64,000 nt of DNA from JAXHLG01 sp034522495. Its GTDB lineage: Bacteria > Patescibacteriota > Minisyncoccia > Moranbacterales > DUUL01. The stretch lies in the NCBI GenBank assembly GCA_034522495.1, contig JAXHLG010000002.1:186001-250000 (forward strand), read 5' to 3'. Under the pieces are notes generated by a model, which ran no database searches, was not told the DNA's origin, and was given only the letters and a program-made list of their open reading frames with translations. Shown here one piece after another: positions 35,370 to 41,383 of the stretch. A program made the translations under genes and the position numbers. Within the stretch, counting starts at the first letter, position 1. Every line of letters begins with the position of its first letter.

Positions 35370-35636
35370 ATGTATTACGTTTATTATCTTCAAAGCAAAC
35401 AAAAGAAAAATCAGTTTTATGTTGGCTATACCACTGATTTGAAAAGTCGTTTAGAAAAACACAACAATGGAGTTGTGAGCTCTACAAAACCTTATTTACC
35501 TTGGAAAATAGTTTTTTATGAAGCATTTATCAACAAGGCAGACGCCAAGAGAAGGGAGAAATATTTAAAGACTACAAAAGGCAGAAAAGCCCTAAAATTA
35601 ATGCTAAGAGAATTTTTATCCTCAATTTATTATTAA
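35370..35636 (+). CDS. GIY-YIG nuclease domain protein, tRNA-Ser-linked
   Basis: An 88-residue single-domain GIY-YIG nuclease of the UvrC-N/YhbQ-like small family. MYYVYYLQSKQ provides the GIY-type strand, FYVGYTTDLKSRLEKH the YIG strand and catalytic Arg helix, and the C-terminal INKADAKRREKYLKTTKGRK carries the Glu-containing helix. The upstream frame extends into the tRNA gene, so I start at the ATG at 35370, 90 bp past the tRNA end. There is no Shine-Dalgarno. The partner gene at 58233 has the same position relative to tRNA-Arg. Biological role (homing, repair or other) is unknown. Confidence 0.85.
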   Translation: MYYVYYLQSKQKKNQFYVGYTTDLKSRLEKHNNGVVSSTKPYLPWKIVFYEAFINKADAKRREKYLKTTKGRKALKLMLREFLSSIYY

Positions 35637-35645
35637 AAACAAAAC

Positions 35646-35978
35646 ATGACCGAAAAATTTCCAAACAATCTCGAGAAACCCGAAGAAGAAAAAATGCCGG
35701 ACTTGGAAGAAGTGCGGTGGGTTTTCAAAGAACTCCTCAAAGGAGAAAAGCCGAAAGAAACAGCAGTAGAAGGAGATGAAAAAGGTTTGTTGCTGGTGCG
35801 CGCCGAAAGCCAAGATGCTGATGGCGATAAAATAGAATTGGAATACACCAGGGAAGGACAAAAACCCTCGGGAGCAATCGATTATCCCGTTGTTTCCAAA
35901 GTAACTTTTGCGGAAGACGGAATGCCAATCGACGGTTTTTCCATTAGAAAAATTGACGGGGCTTGGCAGGGAATTTAA
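35646..35978 (+). CDS. Hypothetical acidic protein
   Basis: Unknown 110-residue cytoplasmic protein. An acidic helix (EEVRWVFKELLKGEKPKET) is followed by an apparent beta-rich part (LLLVRAESQDADGDKIELEY and SKVTFAEDGMPIDGFSIRKI). No signal peptide or membrane segment. It begins only 9 bp after the GIY-YIG stop, so the two may be co-transcribed or may have moved together, but there is no functional evidence. A terminator lies about 95 bp past the stop, after a REP copy. Confidence 0.6.
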   Translation: MTEKFPNNLEKPEEEKMPDLEEVRWVFKELLKGEKPKETAVEGDEKGLLLVRAESQDADGDKIELEYTREGQKPSGAIDYPVVSKVTFAEDGMPIDGFSIRKIDGAWQGI

Positions 35979-36070
35979 GCTTCTTTAGCCGGTTCTCATA
36001 TTCTCTTTTTTTCTGGAGCGAGCTTCCCAGCTCGGTCCATTAGTTTCAACAGAAATTTCATCCATTTCAA

Positions 36071-36095
36071 AACAGGCCTAACCGGCCTGTTTTTT
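36071..36095 (+). terminator. Intrinsic terminator
   Basis: Stem aacaggcc(ta) / ggcctgtt followed by TTTT; ends the transcript from the 35370-35978 genes. Confidence 0.7.
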
Positions 36096-36126
36096 GACAC
36101 TGCCGATGTTATCGGCAATCTATTTT
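36094..36126 (+). promoter_or_regulatory. Possible promoter with embedded operator palindrome
   Basis: TTGACA, then a 7-bp inverted repeat tgccgat/atcggca with a 3-nt centre, then TCTATTTT as a weak -10. A repressor site between -35 and -10 is a common layout. The target would be the zinc-finger gene at 36373, but the leader would be long. Confidence 0.3.
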
Positions 36127-36372
36127 ACATGTTTTGTCTCAGGCTTCCAACCCTCGCCAAATCCCAGCAAAAGACAAAAACTCTGTTTGCATGTATGCAA
36201 ACACGCAAACAAAACCATTTGTTTTCCCAATCGCGAAAAACCTGCTCGACATTAAACACCGAAACTCATTGCCAAAAAACCCCAAATAAATTAAAATCAA
36301 AATATAAAAACTGAATATTATTATTTGAATTGGAATCGGTGGGTTTTTTAATGAAAAAAAGGAGTGTGTCTT

Positions 36373-36585
36373 ATGCCTGAGACAAAAAAGGAACCCCGCT
36401 GTTCGTTTTGTGGAAATTTGCAACAACGAGAAGTTCTGGGCACAGGTTTTGTGCTCGCCGTGATTTCCTGCAACCTGGATCCGGAAGATGGTGACATCTT
36501 CAAAAAACCATCTCAAGCGGATTTCAGTGAAATTCTTCCTCCCGAATACATCAATTGGGAGGCCACCAAACATAGAAGGAGATGA
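36373..36585 (+). CDS. Small protein with ClpX-type half zinc finger
   Basis: A 70-residue protein. Near the N-terminus RCSFCGNLQQREV matches the first CxxC half of a ClpX/treble-clef zinc-binding domain, but a second CxxC is not seen; a single later Cys (AVISCNLD) could serve. The rest is polar with no membrane segment. The ATG at 36373 has a Shine-Dalgarno (AAGGAG) and the gene is followed by a strong terminator at 36611. The whole unit lies between 42-bp direct repeats, so it may be a mobile cassette. Function unknown. Confidence 0.6.
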   Translation: MPETKKEPRCSFCGNLQQREVLGTGFVLAVISCNLDPEDGDIFKKPSQADFSEILPPEYINWEATKHRRR

Positions 36586-36610
36586 GCAGCTCTTTTTTCT
36601 TTTTTTACTA

Positions 36611-36645
36611 CAGTCGGACGTCGCGCGTCCGACTGTTTTTTATTT
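36611..36645 (+). terminator. Intrinsic terminator of the zinc-finger cassette
   Basis: Stem cagtcggacg(t) / cgtccgactg followed by TTTTTTATTTT. Confidence 0.85.
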
Positions 36646-36770
36646 TGTGTTATGTCCTTTTGTCAAAAGATTTGTTATCTTACCATGTTCTTCCTCGGTA
36701 ATACGTTTATAACTCATTGCCAAAAAACTCCAAATAAATTAAAATCAAAATACACCCCAGATCTATTAAA

Positions 36771-36811
36771 CTGAAGTTCGACTTCAGCGGACGCTGAAGT
36801 CGAACTTCAGG
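36771..36811. repeat. Hairpin repeat H1, copy 4
   Basis: Arms ctgaagttcgacttcagcgg and cgctgaagtcgaacttcag. It lies 30 bp before the next start codon. Confidence 0.8.
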
Positions 36812-36840
36812 GAAATTAAACACCTCAAAACCCAAAACAA

Positions 36841-37479
36841 ATGATCTACCTCATCGGCGGGCCGCCCAAATGCGGCAAAACCACTTTAGCTAAACAGCTT
36901 TCCAGAAAGAAAAGCATTCCTTGGCTTTCCACGGACACCCTCCAATCCGTCATCAAGCCTTATCTCGATCCAGAAAGCCTCCCCGAGAAATTTCCCGTCA
37001 GCTACCAAAGAGGAAAAAGCAACGATGAAAAATACGTCAAATACTCAACTCAAGAAATCATTTCTGCCTACCGCGGGCAGGCCAAAACGGTCTTCCGGGC
37101 CATGGAAATGTTTGCCCTCTGCGAGTTAACAGACGGCAACGACTATATCCTTGAAGGCTACCACCTAGAACCGGAAGTTGCCCATAAGCTTCTCTCTAAG
37201 CACCCGGGAAAAATCAAAAGCATATTCCTACTTAAAACCGACACCAAAAAATTCATCCAAGACATCAAAAAAAGTTCCACCCCCAACGACTGGATAATCC
37301 AAAGAACTCAAAAAGAAGAAACCTACCAAAAAATAGCTGAGATGATCTGCGCTTACAGCCAATCCATTGAAAAAGAAGCAGGGAAACACAGCCTCGAATC
37401 CATCAACATGGACCAAGACTTCAATAAAAAAATCAAAACAGCCCTTCAAACACTGACCCGCCCAAAGGTTCAACCTTAA
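36841..37479 (+). CDS. P-loop kinase (zeta toxin/2-phosphoglycerate kinase-like)
   Basis: A 212-residue P-loop phosphotransferase with Walker A GGPPKCGKTT at residues 6-15 and a following LSRKKSIPWLSTDTLQSVI segment typical of small kinases with an Asp in the DT(L/I) motif. A YILEGYHLEP strand resembles the Walker B-like region. The substrate cannot be told from sequence; zeta-type or sugar/nucleoside kinases are the nearest look-alikes, and no epsilon-like antitoxin is present. The last codons (PKVQP) and stop are encoded inside hairpin repeat H2 (37462-37500), so the C-terminus has been shaped by that repeat. Confidence 0.75.
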   Translation: MIYLIGGPPKCGKTTLAKQLSRKKSIPWLSTDTLQSVIKPYLDPESLPEKFPVSYQRGKSNDEKYVKYSTQEIISAYRGQAKTVFRAMEMFALCELTDGNDYILEGYHLEPEVAHKLLSKHPGKIKSIFLLKTDTKKFIQDIKKSSTPNDWIIQRTQKEETYQKIAEMICAYSQSIEKEAGKHSLESINMDQDFNKKIKTALQTLTRPKVQP

Positions 37480-37500
37480 CCAAAAAAGGTTGAACCTTGG
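37462..37500. repeat. Hairpin repeat H2, copy 2, overlapping a gene end
   Basis: Arms ccaaaggttcaacctt and aaggttgaaccttgg around aaccaaaa. The stop codon of the kinase gene lies within it. Confidence 0.8.
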
Positions 37501-37533
37501 ACTTCTATATATTTAAAATTTAATAACAAATAC

Positions 37534-37731
37534 ATGGATCCCGAAACCAAAAAAAGCCTGGACGACCAGGACGAAATGCTCCAAAAAATTTATGCCTCAG
37601 TAGAAAAAACCCGCAAATACTTCCTCTGGACCCTCATCATCTCTATCGCCACCGTTGTCCTCCCGCTCATCGGCCTGGCCATCCTCATCCCCTACGTCTT
37701 CAGCGCCTACTCTTCGGCGCTGGGGATTTAA
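37534..37731 (+). CDS. 65-residue membrane protein, paralogue A
   Basis: Unknown. An N-terminal amphipathic or coiled-coil part (MDPETKKSLDDQDEMLQKIY ASVEKTRKY) is followed by one long hydrophobic segment (about 30-56, FLWTLIISIATVVLPLIGLA onward). The gene plus its upstream H2 hairpin is duplicated at 39356-39619 with 60 of 65 residues identical. The IS481-like element and two small membrane genes lie between the copies. The strong similarity at DNA level means a recent duplication. Confidence 0.75.
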   Translation: MDPETKKSLDDQDEMLQKIYASVEKTRKYFLWTLIISIATVVLPLIGLAILIPYVFSAYSSALGI

Positions 37732-37779
37732 AAAAATTGTTTTTTCACCTTTATTTATTTTTAAAATGTTAGAATTCAG

Positions 37780-38647
37780 AGCGTTGTTTACATTTCCTTA
37801 GGAAAAAAATATTCTAAAAGTTTTTCCATGGGAGTATAATTGTTAATTCCTTTGTGAGGTTTGACATTATTATAATAATTCACAAATCTGATAAGTTCAA
37901 CTTTTCTGTGGTTCCTGTTTTTGAAAACATGCTTGTCATGCCACATTTCCATAATAGTTCTAATAACTCTTTCGGCTTTCCCGTTTGTTCTTGGACATTT
38001 CGCTTTGGTGAATCTTTGCTCAATCTTGTTTTCTCGGCAAAGGTTTGCAAAAGCGTGGTGTTCATTGCCTCGGTATTCCAATCCATTGTCTGTGTAGATT
38101 TGTTCAATAGTATAGGGACATTCTTCTAAGACTTGCTCCAAGAATTTCTCAGCAGAGTATTGGGTCTTATCCGGCATTATTGCTACGAATAGTTCTCTTG
38201 AAAAATCGTCTATTCCCACAAAGAGATACTGATGGTTTTCTTTGGGTGATTCTCCTTTTAAGAGAGGCAGTCTCTTGGTATCCATGTGGAACATTTCTCC
38301 CGGATATTTCTTGTTGTATCTTTTGGCTTGCTTTTTCTTTTTCTCCTCTATGCGTTTCTCTATCTTGGCAAGCCTTTTGATTCCGTATTGCAGGCATCTA
38401 TACTTCTTGTTGATGCTTTTGTGGATACTGTAATCATTGTTTTTAGCCCGGTGGATTATCTTGTAAACCGTAGGAGCAGAGACCTGGTATTTTCTGCAGA
38501 GATCGCATACCCTTACGTGCTTTTTGTAGTAATCATCTGCCAGAGCCTCTCTTTGAATGGGTGTCAGACGAGTTTTCTTGTGGATGACCATAGTTGTTTA
38601 CATTTAATTGTTATTAATAAATTCTAACAATTTTTGTAAACAACGCT
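37780..38647. mobile_element. IS481-like insertion sequence
   Basis: About 868 bp. Terminal inverted repeats agcgttgtttaca (37780-37792) and tgtaaacaacgct (38635-38647). A single transposase gene fills it. A clear target duplication is not seen; only AG matches at the two borders. A second ttgtttacatt lies at 38594 just inside the transposase start. Confidence 0.85.
37788..38591 (-). CDS. IS481-like DDE transposase
   Basis: A 267-residue integrase-core transposase. The N-terminal helix-turn-helix (LTPIQREALADDYYKKHVRV and VSAPTVYKIIHRAK) is followed by the rve catalytic domain with D in FHMDTKRL, D in IYTDNGLEYRG and E in PRTNGKAERVIRTI, then LIRFVNYYNNVKPHKGINNY near the C-terminus, which is typical of the IS3/IS481 superfamily. 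All three acidic residues are intact and the frame is open, so the element may be active. The last codons enter the terminal repeat. Confidence 0.92.
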   Translation of the reverse strand: MVIHKKTRLTPIQREALADDYYKKHVRVCDLCRKYQVSAPTVYKIIHRAKNNDYSIHKSINKKYRCLQYGIKRLAKIEKRIEEKKKKQAKRYNKKYPGEMFHMDTKRLPLLKGESPKENHQYLFVGIDDFSRELFVAIMPDKTQYSAEKFLEQVLEECPYTIEQIYTDNGLEYRGNEHHAFANLCRENKIEQRFTKAKCPRTNGKAERVIRTIMEMWHDKHVFKNRNHRKVELIRFVNYYNNVKPHKGINNYTPMEKLLEYFFPKEM

Positions 38648-38710
38648 AGAAAATCTTACATTTAAAAATATTATACAATAACAAAAAACTTAAAAATTAA
38701 TAATAGAAAA

Positions 38711-38992
38711 ATGTCAAATTATATGATTTTAGCAATTGTTTTCATCGTCTTAGCCTTTGTCTCTGATGTTCTTTTTCTTACGACAGCAGGCTCGGGAAAC
38801 AATATTACGCCACTATTTTTTCCGATAGCTACTGTCTTGTTCATAATTGGTAGTGCGTTGTATGCCAAAGCAAGAGGCTTTGGAGCTTTAATTGGAATTT
38901 TTGGAGTACTTAATCTATTAGGCTTTATTATTGTTGCAGCAATAATAAGTCATTTTAAATATCACGAGAAAAAAAATCAATCTAATAATTAA
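38711..38992 (+). CDS. Small membrane protein with three helices
   Basis: Unknown 93-residue protein. Hydrophobic segments at about 5-26, 35-52 and 58-80, with a short charged C-terminal tail. It resembles the following gene in size and topology (both have a YAKxxGFGA/YHGA-like turn: LYAKARGFGALIGIFG here and HYAKGKGYHGAYGLLG there), so they are probably distant paralogues. AT-rich relative to surrounding genes, start ATG 38711 without a Shine-Dalgarno. The stop is 10 bp before the next start. Confidence 0.65.
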   Translation: MSNYMILAIVFIVLAFVSDVLFLTTAGSGNNITPLFFPIATVLFIIGSALYAKARGFGALIGIFGVLNLLGFIIVAAIISHFKYHEKKNQSNN

Positions 38993-39002
38993 TAAATGTC
39001 TT

Positions 39003-39278
39003 ATGTTAAAAGAATATAAGAAAAAAACTAATATCTTTGTCGGTCTTGGCTTAGTTTTGCAATTTTCGTCATTATTTCTAAGGCAAGATGGGGATGTGAT
39101 GTCTGCCTTGGGTTCATTGGTATCGCTGGGTGGTATTATTTTATTTACTATAGGGTGCTGGCACTATGCAAAAGGAAAAGGTTACCATGGTGCTTACGGT
39201 CTTCTTGGTCTATTATTTAGTATCCTGGGCCTCATCATTCTAATCGCAATGCCGGATAAGAATAAAGAACAAAAATAA
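39003..39278 (+). CDS. Small membrane protein, paralogue of preceding gene
   Basis: Unknown 91-residue protein with hydrophobic segments at about 11-25, 35-51 and 60-80. It shares the Y-A-K-x-x-G turn and G-L-L/I-G-L-L pattern with the gene just upstream, indicating a tandem duplication. The two form a pair placed after the IS element and before the second copy of the 65-residue gene. AT-rich. Function not inferable. Confidence 0.65.
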   Translation: MLKEYKKKTNIFVGLGLVLQFSSLFLRQDGDVMSALGSLVSLGGIILFTIGCWHYAKGKGYHGAYGLLGLLFSILGLIILIAMPDKNKEQK

Positions 39279-39355
39279 AAATAAGAAAAAATCAATATCC
39301 AATAATAAGCTAGCTGAGTTATTGTAATATATTAATTAGTTATTCTTTTCAGCTG

Positions 39356-39389
39356 TTCCAACCTTAACCAAAAAAGGTTGAACCTTGGA
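39356..39389. repeat. Hairpin repeat H2, copy 3
   Basis: Same hairpin as copy 2 (ccttaaccaaaaaaggttga) in the same position relative to the duplicated 65-residue gene. Confidence 0.8.
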
Positions 39390-39421
39390 TTTTCATATAC
39401 TTACTTTTAACATCAACCCTC

Positions 39422-39619
39422 ATGGACCCCGAAACCAAAAAACGCCTGGACGACCAGGATGCAATGCTTCAAAAAATCTACGCCTCCGTGGAGAAAACCC
39501 GCAAATACTTCCTCTGGACCCTCATCATCTCCATCGCCGCCATCGTCCTCCCGCTCATCGGCCTGGCCATCCTCATCCCCTTTGTCTTCAGCGCCTACTC
39601 CTCAGCGCTGGGGATTTAA
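39422..39619 (+). CDS. 65-residue membrane protein, paralogue B
   Basis: Nearly the same protein as at 37534 (differences mainly K/S, A/E, A/T, I/V and F/Y), with the same one-helix design and C-terminal SAYSSALGI. The upstream H2 hairpin is duplicated too. Codons in this copy are more C-rich (ATC, CTC, GCC). A pair of REP-type palindromes follows at 39649. Confidence 0.75.
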   Translation: MDPETKKRLDDQDAMLQKIYASVEKTRKYFLWTLIISIAAIVLPLIGLAILIPFVFSAYSSALGI

Positions 39620-39648
39620 TATTCCTCTTAGAAGAGACTGTGTTTCGC

Positions 39649-39692
39649 TGGAGTGGGCCTCTTTCGCTGGAGCGGGCCTCCGGCCCGGTCCA
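39649..39692. repeat. REP palindromes
   Basis: Two overlapping copies, gctggagtgggcctc and gctggagcgggcctccggcc, of the REP family centred on the transposase at 44315. Confidence 0.7.
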
Positions 39693-39775
39693 TTAATTGT
39701 GTGTGAAAAACCAATTTCGACAATCACTAAGATGGAATAACCTGCCATTTATAATCAACACTAAATCAAAATTAC

Positions 39776-39898
39776 ATGCTCAACCTCAAAAAATCCGAGT
39801 GGGGAATTCTCATCTTCACCCTCCTCTACATCATCGGCTTCAGCAAATATATACGGTTTAAGTTTTTAAAATTAAAAATAAGCAATGAGAAAATTTAA
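39776..39898 (+). pseudogene. 5' fragment of the membrane protein gene at 40550
   Basis: The first 70 bp (to 39845) match the start of the gene at 40550-40619 with about three differences (MLNLKKSEWGILIFTL then YIIGFS), after which the sequence diverges and a stop comes at 39896. It overlaps the start of the next gene. It reads as a duplicated 5' end left at one side of an insertion. Confidence 0.8.
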
Positions 39899-40526
39899 AA
39901 AAATCATCAAAGCCTTGCTTATGATTTTTCTTTTCCTTGGCGGACTTTTTTGTCTTAATATGCCGGCGCTAAAATATGTGATTATAGGTGAATCAATATT
40001 AATTAGTTCTTTTGTGATTATCAGAGATATTGCTTTCATAATATTATTTTTGTTTTTCTTTTATAATAGTTATCCTTTATTTATCAAAAAAACTCTTCTA
40101 ATCTTGACGCCTTTAGTTACGACTTCTATGATTATTTTAACTTTATTTATGTTTTTTAAATATTCAAATGTTTCATCAGACGGCTGGAAATATGCACAAT
40201 TTCACTTATCCCCGCTTTTTGTTAAAGATTTTACCGAATTTCCTTCGATGGTTTGTAATTCACAGGATGGTTATTTAAGATCCAGGACCAATATGGAAAA
40301 TCCCGGAATTGTTGTCAAGTGTTTCTTGCCTTTGACGGATTATGGTCAGTCTTGTATCACATCTAGCCAATGTCAAGGAAAATGCCTAATAAAAGAGGAA
40401 AAAGAATGTAAAAATAATTGCGTAGGTTATTGTTCAAAGTATGATTTAACATGCTTTCCGGGTAACCCCATGGTGATTATGGATGGAGAAGTGTTTTCTT
40501 CTATTTTTTTATGTTCAATGCCTTAA
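39885..40526 (+). CDS. Membrane-anchored protein with Cys-rich exterior domain
   Basis: Unknown 213-residue protein. Three N-terminal hydrophobic segments (about 8-27, 30-50 and 55-88) lead into a soluble C-terminal half with ten or more Cys (CITSSQCQGKCLIKEEKECK and NNCVGYCSKYDLTCF). The spacing recalls small disulfide-rich extracellular modules. It is AT-rich compared with flanking genes and sits between a 70-bp duplicated fragment and the intact copy of the same gene, so it is probably an insertion. It starts at ATG 39885, overlapping the truncated fragment. Confidence 0.65.
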   Translation: MRKFKKIIKALLMIFLFLGGLFCLNMPALKYVIIGESILISSFVIIRDIAFIILFLFFFYNSYPLFIKKTLLILTPLVTTSMIILTLFMFFKYSNVSSDGWKYAQFHLSPLFVKDFTEFPSMVCNSQDGYLRSRTNMENPGIVVKCFLPLTDYGQSCITSSQCQGKCLIKEEKECKNNCVGYCSKYDLTCFPGNPMVIMDGEVFSSIFLCSMP

Positions 40527-40549
40527 TTTAACTTACTTAACTTCAAACC

Positions 40550-41152
40550 ATGCTCAACCTCAAAAAATCCGAGTGGGGAATTCTCATCTTCACTCTCTTC
40601 TACATCATCGGTTTCAGCGTTTATTATCTAAGCATTCGAAACTACGAATTTCTCTGGTACGTGGCGGTTTTGCTAGTGTTTTTCATCCTGATCGCCGCCA
40701 CGCTCCATCGCTCCAAATTCGACGGAATCATTCTGGGCGGCCTTTCTTTCTGGGGCTTGCTCCACATGGCCGGCGGGGGAATCAAGGCCGGCTCAGACGT
40801 GCTCTACTCGCTCAACCTCATCCCCATATTCCAAATCCAAAACACCTCGGTCCTGAAATTCGACCAAGCCGTCCATCTCTTCGGCTTCGCTGTTGCCACT
40901 CTGGTGGTTTATCATCTCCTAAAACCCTACCTCAACCGCCAAACCAACTGGAAAGTGGTCTATCCTATCATCGCCGTGGCCGGCATGGGCCTGGGTGCGG
41001 TCAACGAAATTGTAGAATTCATAGCCGTCGCCGCCTTCCCGGAAACCAATGTCGGAGGCTACGCCAACACCGCCCTGGACTTGGTCTTCAACTTCCTGGG
41101 CGCCCTCGCGGCTATTTTCTTCATCCACTTTTTCTATCGCAAAAAGAGATAA
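40550..41152 (+). CDS. DUF2238/YjdF-like membrane protein
   Basis: A 200-residue inner-membrane protein with about six hydrophobic helices. The pattern WGLLHMAGGGI, then KFDQAVHLFGFA and GLGAVNEIVEFIA resembles the DUF2238/YjdF family (conserved His, Gly, Asp-x2-H and a later Glu pair within helices). Function unknown. It is the intact copy; its first 70 bp are duplicated at 39776. Start ATG 40550, no Shine-Dalgarno. Confidence 0.75.
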   Translation: MLNLKKSEWGILIFTLFYIIGFSVYYLSIRNYEFLWYVAVLLVFFILIAATLHRSKFDGIILGGLSFWGLLHMAGGGIKAGSDVLYSLNLIPIFQIQNTSVLKFDQAVHLFGFAVATLVVYHLLKPYLNRQTNWKVVYPIIAVAGMGLGAVNEIVEFIAVAAFPETNVGGYANTALDLVFNFLGALAAIFFIHFFYRKKR

Positions 41153-41175
41153 GAATACATATATCTAACCAACAC

Positions 41176-41379
41176 AGGAATTACGCGCTTGCCTCGTTAT
41201 TGTTTAAATAAAAAGAGAGCAAAGCAAGGTTTGGTTTTTGCATTCGATCGAAAAAATATTTTAGAAGCAAAAAGGGTTTTCTATTAAAAATATCTTAACA
41301 AGCCTGAAAGGCAAGTGCGCATAAAACCAAGCCTTGCTTTGCTCTCGGCATTGCCGGAGAGTAATAGTATAATTCCTAC
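41176..41379. repeat. Palindromic repeat P1 disrupted by a nested inverted repeat
   Basis: The outer P1 ends (aggaattacgcgcttgcctc and tctcggcattgccggagagt ... taattccta) are separated by an extra roughly 140 bp whose own ends, gagagcaaagcaaggtttgg and ccaagccttgctttgctctc, are inverted. Compare the intact 65-bp copy at 12996. This looks like one repeat element inserted in another. Confidence 0.7.
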
Positions 41380-41383
41380 AACA

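Larger units (their letters stand above)
35979..36372. other. Spacer with REP copy, terminator, putative promoter/operator and 42-bp direct repeat
   Basis: A REP copy at 36014-36045; a terminator at 36071-36095; TTGACA at 36094-36099 followed by the palindrome tgccgat-gtt-atcggca (36101-36117); and a 42-bp direct repeat (36263-36304) matching 36711-36752. A 61-codon frame at 36129 is not convincing. Confidence 0.6.
36263..36752. repeat. 42-bp direct repeats flanking a small gene cassette
   Basis: 36263-36304 and 36711-36752 (aactcattgccaaaaaaccc ... aaaatcaaaata) agree at 41 of 42 positions and enclose a single gene with its own Shine-Dalgarno and terminator. Confidence 0.85.

Noticed and set aside
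36129..36314. 61-codon frame upstream of the zinc-finger gene
   Set aside because: Composition is random-like, it runs into the 42-bp direct repeat, and it lacks a Shine-Dalgarno.
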